This document shows, piece by piece, positions 32,299 to 42,703 of a DNA stretch of 64,000 nucleotides. The notes beneath the pieces are model-generated. The model ran no database searches, was not told the origin of the DNA, and saw only the letters and a list, made by a program, of their open reading frames with translations. Numbering within the stretch: position 1 is the first letter of the stretch; each line of letters opens with the position of its first letter. Location: the NCBI GenBank assembly GCA_037957365.1, contig JARHVA010001190.1:3478001-3542000 (forward strand), written 5' to 3'. The stretch comes from Torreya grandis. Its lineage: Eukaryota; Streptophyta; Pinopsida; Cupressales; Taxaceae. The translations under genes and the position numbers were made by a program.

Positions 32299-34126
32299 TA
32301 AAGGGCACTTCTCAACAAAATGGGATTTTCATAAGTCAAAAGGAATTGGGCTTGTTCAAATTGTTTGAAGGGTTCTTTTCAATAGCCAATGGACTTGACA
32401 TCTTTTCTAAAGGGATTGATTTAGACATTTTGTCTGAAGCAAAAGTTTCGAAGGTCCATTGCAAAGTTCCAAAAGGACCTTGTCAAAAATCCTGAAAGGA
32501 CCTTTTCAAAAAGTTGAGGGACTTTTATAAAAGTTTGAAGGGCTTTTAAAAGTTTTTGAAGGTCCTTTAAAAAAAGGGTCAAATGGTACAATTCCTTTGA
32601 AAAAGGTCCAAATGCAAAAAATCTGAAGGGATGATTTCAAAAAGGACTTTACAACTTTTCCAAAAAAATTATTTTGAACATTTTGTTTGAAAAAAACTTT
32701 CTAAAGGTCATTTCAATTTTTTTGAAGGTCATTTTCTTTTGGTTAAGGGTCCATTGCACAATCCCAAAAGGACATTGAAGAAAATTTTGAAGATAGATTT
32801 CCTTCGGATAAATTGTCCGAAGGAAAGGTTCATCTCAAAAAACCTAAAGTGCAATTTAAAAAATCTGAAGGGTCATTTCTTTTGGCAAATGGTCCATTTC
32901 AATTCTTTCAAATGGAAAGAGGACCATTACACATTTTTTGAGAGGACCATTCCAATTTTTTTGAAGGGACACTTATCAAAAGCCAAAGGGTCTTTTCTTT
33001 TGGAAAATGGTCCATTTCAATTTTGTCGAAGGACAATTCTAGTTTTTCAAAGGGCTCCTTCCTTTTCAAAGAGGACCATTTACAAAAGTCTAAAAGGTCC
33101 AAATGCAAAAATCCAAAAGGGAATTTCAAAAGGGCAAAGGCGCTTCACATATTTTTGAGGGATGTCCTTTAGAAAAAAGCTCAAAATAAATAGATAGAAG
33201 ATATGAATTCCTTCAAATAAATTGTCCAAAAGAATGGTTCGAATGAAGTAAGTCATAGAAAATTTGTTTAAAGAAAATGCTAAAAGAAGAGTCCAAAGAG
33301 AAAATCCATGAATAATTAGTTTGAAAGAAATAATTCCAAAGAAAAGGTCCAAAGGAAATGAATGAAGAGGAAAGTTTGTGGGAATAGATAGAAATAGAAA
33401 CTTCGAAAGAAATAGACAGAAACAAATAGCTTGAAGGAATTAGCTTGAAACAAATCAACAGAGCAAGATTAAGTCAAATGGTTAGCAAATCCAAGGGGAT
33501 AATTAATAAATGACAAGTGGCATAAGCACTTTTTATGGCAAAGAGATTAATGAGGTCTACAGTCCATATGTAGAACATGCAAAGTGACCCAAGTTCAATT
33601 AGACACATCTAGGATAAGCATGAATATGCATAAAACCTAATATTGATATATTTTTTTCCATCTATAAGAAGATCTATAGTCCAAGACATGCATCTACTTC
33701 AAGCATGAATCTCTTAGTTCTAAAAGGGAGAGTAAAATGCATGAAGGGCTTAAGGATTTTAACATTGGATGGCTGTTCAAGGAGCTAATGTGGAATTTCA
33801 TGCATCCTTCAGTTTTTAATGAGATTTTTCATGCAAGTGGAAGGCCATTTAGAGTTGATTGGTCTTGAGTTGAGTTGACCTTTTGTAAAAGTGCCACATC
33901 AATTTAGATTTATCTTGATTAAAGACTTTCAATACTTCCAACTTATTCAAATTGAACTTCTTCACCTAAGGATTGGTACAACATCATCTCATGTAGGGTG
34001 GAGTTACTTGGAGTTGACTAGGAAAGGCTTATCATGCATATTCCTTGTTTTAAATGCAAAGAAGGACTCTCTCTTGTTTTGGCTCAACTTAAAAATGTAT
34101 CAAGTGGAGTTTCTTTTTGAATATTT
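32299..34126 (+). repeat. element A 3' LTR, second part
   Basis: Resumes the LTR of A after element B (matches 10,225-11,995), including the degenerate FGGTCCATTTC-type array at 32,300-33,440 (phrases GGTCCATTTCAATT and TTTTTGAAGG). Interrupted at TATTT by S2. Confidence 0.85.
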
Positions 34127-35207
34127 TGTTGGGGATCAACCAACAATAGATTACACTTATGAAAGTAATAAACCACAGAATTAAATCAGACAGATAAGTA
34201 ACTAGAATAAAATAATAGCAATGAACAAGAGATACAAGAAACCACCCTGAAAACTTGTATTAAAACTCTTTACAAAAGGAATACAATTGAAGAAACTTCT
34301 TTCTTCCACACCTCTCTCAGATGCACAAGATCTCTCTCTAGATCTCTATCCTTTAAGAGCTCTCTCTCTCAAGTACAATCAATTCCAACAACCTGGATTG
34401 ATATAACTCTATACTATTCTTCAACATTCACATACAAATAAACTACTACAATAATCACACAAAGCTAATAAGATCTAATTCTACATATAGAATTAGGAGA
34501 CTTGAGCATGCACTTACAACCAACAGTTAAGCCTCTTGAACAAGGGCTCTAAAAACAATCTTACTAATAATAGAAACACGAACTTAAGAGTAAAACTTAA
34601 ACTCATCATGCAAACACTCACTTCTGTCCTCAGAAATAGCATTCTAGACGCACAGGTAACCGATGCCGGTTCCTGCCTGCTTGCCTGTGACCGACATCGG
34701 CCGATCCTCTACCGATGCCGACGTCTCTTCAACTGCACCGGACTGACATCGGTCGCTCCTGACTGACGCCGGTGACTGTGTAAACCTGCAACATTCACAT
34801 ACAAATAAACTACTACAATAATCACGCTAAGCTAAGAAGATCTAATTCTACATATAGAATTAGGAGACTTGAGCATGCACTTACAACCAACAGTTAAGCC
34901 TCTTGAACAAGGGCTCTAAAAACAATCTTACTAATAATAGAAACATGAACTTAAGACTAAGACTTAAACTCATCATGCAAACACTCGCTTCTGTCCTCGA
35001 AAATAGCATTCTGGAAGCACAGGTAACTGATGCCGGTTTCTGCCTGCTTGCTTGTCACCGACGTCGGCCGATCCTTTACCGACGCCGGCGTCTCTTCAAC
35101 TACACCAGACCAACGTCGATCGCTCCTGACCGATGCCAGTGACTGTGTAAACTTGCAACTTTGGTAATGCACTCATATGTGAAGCTTTTAGGCTCCACAC
35201 CTTAACA
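34127..35207 (-). mobile_element. LTR-like insertion S2 in the element A 3' LTR
   Basis: 1,081 bp, ends TGTTGGGG and CTTAACA, flanked by TATTT at 34,122-34,126 and 35,208-35,212. Same family as S1 by its end sequence (GAAGCTTTTAGGCTCCACA) and the CCGAC-rich segment, but it contains a 367-bp tandem duplication. No pol domains. The paired open frames of 76 and 79 codons inside it are copies of each other created by that duplication and look non-coding. Probably a solo LTR. Confidence 0.82.
34422..35155. repeat. 367-bp tandem duplication inside S2
   Basis: Two head-to-tail copies, the second beginning at 34,789, both starting CAACATTCACATACAAATAA and ending in GACTGTGTAAAC. They differ mostly by transitions, many at CpG sites of the GC-rich segment (ACCGACATCGG in one, ACCGACGTCGG in the other). 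Confidence 0.9.
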
Positions 35208-36247
35208 TATTTGGCATAGCTTTCCATGCATGAAGAAGAATAGTCTAAGATGGGCTCTCCATTATTTTCAATGCCAAAGAGCTTTTCATGCAAGACATAA
35301 GAAAAAAGGATATTATCAGAAGGCTTTGTTATCTTTTTGATAGCTGAAGTTGGACTTGGGGTGATGTGGGAGTTGATCTCCTCTTCTATTTTTAGTGTCA
35401 ATATCTTGGTTTTTGTATGCTTTTTCTATATAAGTTGGATTTTTCAGCCTTGAATGGAATCTCTCTTTTGGCAAGATCAGACTCTACTAAAATTTGAGTT
35501 TTGTAACCTTTTTAGATAAATAGAAGGACTATTTTCAGATTCCAAGATGATGGTATAATGTATTTATGTCAGTGATTTGCATATGTGATAGAATTTTCTT
35601 CCTTGTAAAGTCCTGATTCTTACCTATTTACTAGTTGATTAGATTATATAGGTCATGTTCTGTGTTTGATGTTTTTTGGCTGAAGTTATAGTGGATGTAA
35701 GTGGTTTTTAGTGCCTTGAATTAGGCCTATTCTATCATTTCCCTCAAGATTTGATCATAAGATATAACCTTTTCATGTTATACAGGTTATGTTTTGTGTT
35801 TGATGTTTTTTAGCTAAAGTTATAGTGGATGTAAGTGGTTGTTAGTGCCTTGAATTAGGCCTAATCTATCATTTCCCTCAAGATTTGATCATAAGATAGA
35901 ACCTTTTCATGAAATACCAATGCATAGGAGTCAATTGGAATTGAAAGTATAATCCTTTTCTTATCTAATCAGTGTTTTTAGGAGCTCAAATTGAGTGGAT
36001 GAACCAAAATATAGGTGTATCACCATCATTAGATAGGATTTTTTTCTTTAATTTTCTTTCTTCCCTTTTCCCTAGTAGTTTGTAGCATAGAGTAGAGATC
36101 TTAATTGATACACCAAAGGAAGCTAGCCATTAGAATCTAGAGATATATTCTGTTAATTAGGCCACCCATAACCTAAGATTGTTTCCATGTTTTAGAAGAT
36201 TATGAAGGCTTGAAACCACCTTCACAAGGGTGGGAGTTTGATTGACA
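35208..36247 (+). repeat. element A 3' LTR, last part
   Basis: Matches 11,990-12,897 and ends GATTGACA at 36,247. Contains a 134-bp tandem duplication (35,646-35,912) absent from the 5' LTR. Confidence 0.85.
35646..35912. repeat. 134-bp tandem duplication in the element A 3' LTR
   Basis: The phrase TGTTTGATGTTTTTT followed by GTGCCTTGAATTAGGCCTA occurs twice 134 bp apart; the 5' LTR has it once (12,420-12,560). It therefore arose after insertion. Confidence 0.85.
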
Positions 36248-36347
36248 ATAGTTGGGCATCAGAGAGAAGCAATTTTGGAGCAAACATTTCAAATAAAAAT
36301 AAATTATTTTATTTTTATGAGAAAAAATTAAAAGTCTTTTTACTCAC

Positions 36348-36543
36348 TGGCATAGGAATTGAGCTTGGAGATGATCATGATAATTTCTCACTGCTAGATG
36401 GGGATGCTTCCTAGGGAAATCAACCTCATATTCAAATTCTACATCATATCCGACTTTGAGTTCCTCTCATATTCTCCTTCTTTGGTAGTGCACATTGAAT
36501 AAGAAATATTTGAGAAGTCCCTTGCAGATTAACTCATCATACT
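36348..36543 (-). pseudogene. exon-like reading frame in the copia leader, downstream half
   Basis: On the minus strand a single frame reads from the chromovirus target site through DELICKGLLKYFLFNVHYQ, a stop, EELKVGYDVEFEYEVDFP, and KHPHLAVRNYHDHLQAQF to LC. It ends exactly at CA followed by GTGAGT (36,347-36,342), a consensus plant splice donor. Composition (charged, no low-complexity) is protein-like, and it is not copia gag or pol. I do not recognise the protein. It lies between the primer-binding site and gag, so it may be a captured host exon or a family-specific leader ORF. Confidence 0.5.
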
Positions 36544-36887
36544 TGTTAGGAACCCATGCTTTACCCTTCTCTTTGCAGTATTAGTGTAGTAATTGCTATG
36601 GATGCATATGCTTTGTAAGTCGTCCCTTAGAGCATATTTGAATTATCCCACATACAAGGGAAGTAGTAGTTGTTAGAATAAAGTTAGTATATAAGTAAGT
36701 GTTGAGGCCCAATGAAGGCATCCATGAATTTATTGTATTGAGCTTGCTCAAAGGAGGTTGCCACCTCAAAGTGGCTTGTGATCAATATAATCTTTCTTTG
36801 TTTCTGTATTCGTAAGAGTTATTTTATTTTTGCATATTTTGATTAAATCTATTGTAGGAGGTAATTTGCTGCAAGAGGTTCATCACA
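36544..36887 (+). repeat. chromovirus 5' LTR
   Basis: 344 bp, TGTTAGGAACC to TTCATCACA. Pairs with 41,819-42,162. Confidence 0.95.
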
Positions 36888-36889
36888 TC

Positions 36890-36901
36890 TGGTTTTAGAG
36901 C
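36890..36901 (+). other. chromovirus primer-binding site
   Basis: TGGTTTTAGAGC, 10 of 12 with TGGTATCAGAGC (initiator tRNA-Met), two bases after the LTR. Confidence 0.75.
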
Positions 36902-37489
36902 ACTTTCTTGGCTTTGTGGGTAGATTTGGAGCAACTTTTTTTTGAAGCAGGGCTTTTTAAGAGCTGCGCCAGTTCTGGCAAGAATTTTTTTTCATTGCAG
37001 GTTTTGTCATTTTGGATTGGGTAAATACCCATCCGATTAACTGTGGGAAGTGCTTGGGCATAATCCCTAAAACTCATTTTGAGGAGTACCATAGGAACCC
37101 CAAAGTAGCTAGCCCATTGAGAGGACCTGCCAGTGAAAAGGGCAATGGCCCCATCCCAATTGAGTAGTTCCCACCCGTGAGGTAAACCAAAAGCTATTGT
37201 TAAGGGGTAAACCTGTGGCCATAAATTTTTGGAGAGCAGTACTTGATCAAACAACGTTGGTGGCCAGAGAGAATTTTAAAAAATCCTTTAGGCAGCCAAA
37301 CAAACTTGGGGTCCATATCCAACTTATCAAGTTCAAAGAGCAAATAACAATGTATCCATAGATGAGGATATTTACAACTACACAGTTGCAGACAATCCAT
37401 TTTTGAAACAACAACAACAAAAAACAATAGCAAAAAAAAAAAAAAAATAGCAGTGAAAAAAAAAACACCCCAGCTATTAAGAACTGGTT

Positions 37490-38316
37490 ATGGTCACCAC
37501 TCATGCAGGCAAAAAAATCATGGAGGAAGAAATTGCCACATTGAAATCTTAGGTTATAGAGTTAACTGATATGATGCATGGCTTGAATCAATAGAATAAC
37601 ATCTTGCTCAACAGAGTGCAGAAGGAGGAGTCTTCTTCAGAGCATCGCTCCTTTGCTTCTAACTTCTCACATGGACCTAAGCTAGACTTTCCATGGTTTA
37701 ATGTTATAGATCCTACAAGATGGATATATTGAGCTGAACAATTCTTCAACCTCCATAATACTTATTCTGCAAACAAAGTCCCAATTGCTTCCTTTCATCT
37801 AGAACAAGAAGCACTTCAATGGTACCGTTGGTATCTCAAGACAAATAATGAACCTGATTGGTCAAATTTTTCATCCTTAATTTTGCGCAGGTTTGGTCCC
37901 TCAGCATTCAAGGATTTGACAAGAGCTCTCACCAAACTCTGTCAAATAGGTACTGTTCATGAATATCAGATTGAATTTGAAAAACTCACTAATTACACTA
38001 AAGGGTTGTTAGATGACTTCTTCAAAAGCTACTTTGTTAGTGGCCTTAGAGAGTCGATATGCTCAGAGGTAAAAATGTTTTGACCTAAAAATATGATGGA
38101 TTCTTTGGGTCTAGCTAAGTTAGCAAAAGATAAACTCTCCAGACAGTGTCAACCTCCCACCTTTTCACCAGCAAAGAACACAGTGAATCAACAGACAACC
38201 ATAACCACACCAATCAAGCACCTGACTGAGGCAGAGATGTGGGCTCACAAAGAGAAAGGATTATGTTACAACTATGATGACAAATGGGTTAAGGGTCATA
38301 GGTGCATCCAATAAAA
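37490..38316 (+). pseudogene. chromovirus Gag, broken
   Basis: Starts MVTTHAGKKIMEEEIATLK at 37,490, the first ATG that opens into the frame. Core: KLDFPWFNVIDPTRWIY, VPIASFHLEQEALQWYRWYL, FGPSAFKDLTRALTKLCQ, VHEYQIEFEKLTNY and YFVSGLRESI. The nucleocapsid knuckle reads LCYNYDDKWVKGHRC, where the second Cys of the chromovirus pattern is Tyr. Four to five in-frame stops. Upstream, 36,902-37,489 is leader without a plus-strand frame; minus-strand frames there are fortuitous. Confidence 0.88.
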
Positions 38317-38323
38317 ACTTTAC

Positions 38324-38857
38324 TTGCTAGATGTGGAGTCACCACTAGAGGAGGATAGTGAGCCTGATATTCTAGAATTTAAAGATGCTCAAGAAGAACC
38401 CAACACTGAAGAGGACCCAGTGGTTCAAGAGACTCAACTTGAGATCTTAGTGCATGCACTAGCAGGTTTCACCACTCCCCAAACCATGAAGGTCAAAGGG
38501 TGCTTCAAAAATATCCCTCTCACAATCCTTATTGACTCAGGCAATACTCACAATTTCATCGATCCTCGCATTGCTAAGGTGGCAGACTGCTTTATATACC
38601 CTTATTTTAGCTTTGAAGTCATGAATGCTAATGGGGGCACATTGCCATGTAAAGGGAAGTGTCAAAATGTGCATATTACAATGGGTGATTATAATTTTTT
38701 CTCTGATATGTTTGCCCTAACTTTAGGAGGGTGTGATGTGGTTTTAGGGGCACAGTGGCTTCACACATTAGGACCTATTTTATGGGACTTCTTTGAGATT
38801 TGGATGCAGTTCATAGATAATGGTCAGAAGCACACCTTAAAAGGGTTATTACCATGA
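38324..38857 (+). pseudogene. chromovirus aspartic protease
   Basis: A 177-codon open frame. N-terminal half acidic (LEEDSEPDILEFKDAQEEP), then LTILIDSGNTHNFIDPRIA, the retropepsin active site in the DSGNTHNF form usual in chromoviruses, and GGCDVVLGAQWLHTLGPI. The domain is uninterrupted but is cut off from Gag by a TAA at 38,315 and from RT by stops. Confidence 0.9.
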
Positions 38858-38884
38858 TCTACTAACATCATCAGTTCTCATCGC

Positions 38885-39775
38885 ATGGAAAAACTTTTGA
38901 ATAAAGGCTCACATGGGGTCATTGCACAGCTGCATTCCATTCAACTCCAGGCCCTCACTGCTACTAACCACCCTATAGATTTACAAGCCATACTCGATAA
39001 TCATGTAGCCATTTTTTTAAAACCAGTAGGTTTTCCCCATTCACACCTTAAAGATCACCACATTCCTCTCCTTCTAGGAAGCATCCCACCTAACATTTGA
39101 CCATACCATTACCCCCATCTGCAAAACACTGAAATTGAGAACTTAGTCTGAGAACTCCTCAAGTCTGGAGTTATTCACCCTAGCACTAGCCCATATTCCT
39201 CCCCAGTGCTTCTTGTCCATAAAAAATATGGGTCGTGGCACCTTTACATTGACTTTTGAGCACTTAACCACCTCACTATCAAGGATAAATTCCTAATTCT
39301 TGTCATTGATGAGCTTCTTGATGAGCTCCATGGGGCCAAATTCTTCTCCAAGTTAGATCTGCGTTCTAGCTATCATCAAATCTGAGTGCATCCTGATGAC
39401 ATTCCCAAGATAGCCTTTTGTAGGCATGAAGGTCACTATGAGTTCCTTGTCATGCTATTTGGCCTTACACATGTCCCTTCCACTTTTCAAGCACTCATGA
39501 ATAAAATCTTTCGGCCTTTTCTCCATCAATTTATTTTAGTTTTCTTTGATGACATTTTGATTTACAGCCGCACATGGGCCGAGCATCTACAACATATTGA
39601 TAGGTCATTAAAACTATTAGTAGACAATCAATTATGTGCTAAGAAATCCAAGTGTTCATTCGGTCAAGAGGAAATTGACTATCTGGGGCACATTATTTCA
39701 GCCAATGGGGTTTGTGTGGACCCAAAAAAATTAGTGCTATGCAGAATTAGCCTCGACCAACCACCCTCAATAACC
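38885..39775 (+). pseudogene. chromovirus reverse transcriptase, broken
   Basis: Linker frame 38,885-39,100 (DLQAILDNHVAIFLKP), then [54 protein letters not shown] and ILVFFDDILIYSRTWAEHL (FFDD catalytic box; Tyr or Phe is usual at the first position) in the open frame 39,386-39,790. It continues CSFGQEEIDYLGHIISANGV. At least five stops, mostly at expected Trp, Arg or Gln positions. A frameshift near 39,750 moves the next domain to another frame. Confidence 0.92.
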
Positions 39776-40400
39776 TTCATGGTTTTTTAGGCCTGACAGG
39801 ATACTATTGCAAGTTCATCAAAGATTATGGAAAGATCGCAGCTCCTTTGACTTCCTTATTGAAGAAGGATGCTTTCACCTGGGGTGTGACAGCTGATTAG
39901 GCATTCATCAAACTCAAATAGGTTTTGTGTAGCACACTAGTTTTGGCACTACCAGACTTCACCAAAACTTTCACCATTGAAAGTGATGCCAGTGGCATTG
40001 GCTTGGGTGTTGTTCTTCTCCAAGAGGGCTGACCAATTGCCTTCACTAGCAAATCCCTTTCTGGCCGTAATTTAGCTTTGTCTACATATGAAAAGGAAAT
40101 GATGGCAATTTTACATGCAGTACAAAAATGGAGACCCTACTTACTGGGAAATAATTTTTGCATCAAAATTGATCATTAGAGTTTGAAATATTTCTTGGAA
40201 CAATGGGTATCATCCCTAGCTCATCAGAAGTGGGTCAGCAAACTCATGGGTTATGATTATGAGATCACCTATAAGAAGGGAAAAGACAATGTTGTGGCTG
40301 ATGCTCTCTCAAGAACCTTCGAGGACCAGCCTTCCCTCTCTACCATCTCCATGCCCATTCCAAAATGGTTGGAATCTATTTAACAAGGGTATGAAAATGA
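39776..40400 (+). pseudogene. chromovirus RNase H, broken
   Basis: [20 protein letters not shown] leads in. [20 protein letters not shown] carries the first catalytic Asp (SDAS intact), then STYEKEMMAILHAVQKW (Glu) and YKKGKDNVVADALSR with the third Asp, in the open frame 40,183-40,383. In contrast to elements A and B, this native RNase H keeps its catalytic residues, and no extra RNase H is present. Confidence 0.9.
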
Positions 40401-40419
40401 TCCCTCCTTATGCCACCTC

Positions 40420-41290
40420 ATTCATCAATTGGCCACTAACCCCTCTACAGTACCACATTATTCATGGGACGGTGCTTCTCTACAATACAAGGGTCGTCTG
40501 GTGCTTTCCCAAAGTCTAGACTTGCATCAGGCCATCTTCTATGAAATCCATGCTTTGCCCTCAGCAGGGCACTCAGGATTTCTCAAAACCTATGAGCGAG
40601 CACGTCGACACTTCTTTTGAAAAGGCATGAAAGCTAAAATTAAATAGATGGTGGCCGAATGTGATACCTGCCAATGAAACAAAGGTGAAACCACATTGAC
40701 TCCCAGTTTTCTTGAGCCTTTTCCCATTCCTACTAGGATCTAGATAGATATTTCCATGGATTTCATTAAGGGCCTCCCTAAATCTAGGGGAAAGATAGTG
40801 GTCCCAGTCGTAGTCGACCGCCTCTCCAAATATAGTCATTTTTGTGCACTTAGCCACCCATACACAGCCTCCACAGTCACATAGGTTTTCTTGGATCATA
40901 TTTTCCATCTTCATGGCATTCTTTCTTCAATTATCTCAGATCATGATGCCACTTTCACTAGCCATTTTTGGATGGAACTATTTCATCACACAGGCACACA
41001 GTTGAGAATGAGCTCTGGGTACCACCCATAAACAAATGGCCATATAGAAATAGTTAATAAATTCTTAGAGACCTTCCTTTGTTGCTTTGATTCATAACAA
41101 CAACATCAACAGGATAAGTGGCTTCCCCTACCTGAATGGTGGTACAATACCTCATACCACACTTCTACCAAAATGACTCCTTATGAAGCAGTTTATGGTC
41201 AAGCACCGCCACCACTTCTTCCATATAATCCTGGCAGCTCACTAGTTCAGGTAGTTGACACTACTCTCTAAAACTAGGATCAGATTTTCC
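40420..41290 (+). pseudogene. chromovirus integrase, broken
   Basis: Zinc region: HALPSAGHSGFLKTYERARR for the His pair and ECDTCQ for the Cys pair. Core: [10 protein letters not shown] (first Asp), IISDHDATFTSHFW (second Asp) and NGHIEIVNKFLE (Glu). After this PYEAVYGQAPPPLLPY. The triad is readable but interrupted by about eight stops. Confidence 0.9.
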
Positions 41291-41789
41291 ACACCTTGTG
41301 GGATAATCTCCACATGACATAGAACTGAATGAAGCAGTAGGCTGATCGGCACCACTCTGAGCATACCTTTCAACCTAGTGATATGGTCTTTCTTCATCTG
41401 CAACCATACAAGCATTCATCACTGAAACTAAAAGGGTGCCAAATGCTTGATCCAAAGTTTTATGGGCCATATAAGGTTTTCCATAATATTTGGTCAGTTT
41501 CTTACAAGTTAGAGCTTCCACCTTCCTCCCAAGTTCATCCCATCTTTCATGCTCCTATTTGAAGTAAGTTCTTGGATCCAACATCTAAGTGCAAACAGTT
41601 TTAATAGCACTTGATAATGAAGGCTCTATCTTTCTCAAGCTGGAAGCAATCCTGGACAGGTGCGCCCACCACCTTCAATCCCACTCCGTCATAGAGTTCT
41701 TAATTTAATGGCATGACATGCAACTAGAAGATGCAACATGGGAACCCCTCTTCCAGCTTCAACAACAATTCCCACATCTAAAGCTTTGA
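41291..41789 (+). pseudogene. chromovirus integrase C-terminus with chromodomain-like segment, frameshifted
   Basis: FQPSDMVFLHLQPYKHSSL, FYGPYKVFHNI and YKLELPPSSQVHPIFHA are the GPY/F module of chromovirus integrases; this frame stops at 41,604. In another frame, 41,629-41,789 reads LEAILDRCAHHLQSHSV, then WHDMQLEDATWEPLFQLQQQ and FPHLKL-stop, the EDATWE pattern of a chromodomain. In the family this module targets insertion to specific chromatin. A single frameshift separates it from the integrase. Confidence 0.85.
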
Positions 41790-41805
41790 GGGAAAATCTT
41801 TTTCT

Positions 41806-41818
41806 AACGGGGAGGGGA
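41806..41818 (+). other. chromovirus polypurine tract
   Basis: AACGGGGAGGGGA directly before the 3' LTR. Confidence 0.85.
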
Positions 41819-42162
41819 TGTTAGGAACCCGTGCCTTACCCTTATCTTTGCAGTATTAGTGTAGTAATTGCTATGGATGCATATGCTTTGTAAGTCATCC
41901 CTTAGAGCATATTTGAATTATCCCACATACAAGGGAAGTAGTAGTTGTTAGAATAGAGTTAGTATATAAGTAAGTGTTGAGGCCCAATGAAGGCATCCAT
42001 GAATTTATTGTATTGAGCTTGCTCAAAGGAGGTTGCCCCCTCCAAGTGGCCTACGATCAATATAAGCTTTATGTGTTTCTGTATTCGTAAGAGTTATTTT
42101 ATTTTCACATATTTTGATTAAATCTGTTGTAGGAGGTAATCTACTACAGGAGGTTCATCACA
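41819..42162 (+). repeat. chromovirus 3' LTR
   Basis: 344 bp, partner of 36,544-36,887; about 14 of the 20 mismatches are transitions. Confidence 0.95.
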
Positions 42163-42167
42163 ATACT

Positions 42168-42322
42168 AAAGGTTGCCATTGTCATGGAGGGCTTCTATAA
42201 ATGTAAAGTAGAAATCAGAGCTCTATTGAGCATCATGATGGTTTTTCATTGCTTGTGAGTCTCCTTGGTGGATTTTAATGATCCAAACATTATCTTTCAT
42301 GCTAGATATATGCAGCGGTCTT
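42168..42322 (-). pseudogene. exon-like reading frame in the copia leader, upstream half
   Basis: The minus strand reads MKDNVWIIKIHQGDSQAMKN, a stop, SSDFYFTFIEALHDNGNL, a stop, then the chromovirus target site. The frame is in phase with the downstream half at 36,543-36,348. Together they give about 117 codons with three stops. Upstream of 42,322 stops appear in this frame and an AG lies there, so an acceptor-like boundary is possible but not proven. Protein not recognised. Confidence 0.45.
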
Positions 42323-42689
42323 TATGTTGTTCATGTGAGGGATTAATGTTCCATGGGTTATTTTAACAGATTTCTCCTCTTATTTGGTGTCAATGAAAGC
42401 TTATGACAAAAGGAAAAATTCATGTTTAGCTTTACACAAACTACTACTCTATTTCTATGATCTCGTTTGGTAGTGGATCCATTCAAATATCTTGATTGAT
42501 TTGCCTTCTATTCTCTTTATGGCATTAGTCATCTATGTAAACTTCCTACATATGGCTTCTTTCATTTACTATTATTTGTCCAGTATTCTACTCTTATCTT
42601 CAAGTCATGACTACTCCACAATAGGCATTGATCAAGCATATGAATGCTCTAAATGCCAATAGTTTACAGGCTCTGACCAAGTGATTCTA

Positions 42690-42700
42690 CTCTGATACCA
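42690..42700 (-). other. copia primer-binding site
   Basis: The minus strand reads TGGTATCAGAG, three bases after the end of the 5' LTR. Initiator tRNA-Met type. Confidence 0.88.
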
Positions 42701-42703
42701 GAT

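Larger units (their letters stand above)
10076..36247 (+). mobile_element. Ty3/gypsy Tat-like retrotransposon A
   Basis: LTRs of about 2.8-3.0 kb: 5' at 10,076-12,897, 3' split into 20,527-20,676, 32,299-34,126 and 35,208-36,247. Order is gag, protease, extra RNase H, RT, native RNase H, integrase (gypsy order). The primer-binding region after the 5' LTR is TTTGGCATGCTCAGTGAGAC. It carries three later insertions (S1, B, S2), each with its own 5-bp TSD. A sampled 275 bp of the LTR pair differs at about 36 positions. The TSD of A is not cleanly resolved: ATTGACA stands at both edges (10,069-10,074 region and 36,241-36,247), overlapping the LTR end. Confidence 0.88.
36544..42162 (+). mobile_element. 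Ty3/gypsy chromovirus inserted in the copia leader
   Basis: 5.6 kb with two 344-bp LTRs (36,544-36,887; 41,819-42,162), TGTTAGGA to ATCACA, differing at about 20 positions (about 6 percent). TSD ATACT at 36,539-36,543 and 42,163-42,167. tRNA-Met-type primer site, purine tract, and gag, protease, RT, RNase H, integrase plus a C-terminal chromodomain-like segment. Lower LTR divergence than the copia host element agrees with later insertion. All genes are broken by stops. Confidence 0.95.

Noticed and set aside
34536..35142. Two homologous 76- and 79-codon frames suggesting a small gene family
   Set aside because: They are the two units of the tandem duplication inside S2; no conserved start context or domain, and codon differences look neutral.
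36895..37504. Minus-strand open frames of 119, 77 and 85 codons
   Set aside because: They lie in the plus-strand chromovirus leader, contain no recognisable domain, and one is a Phe-rich translation of the A-rich tract near 37,430.
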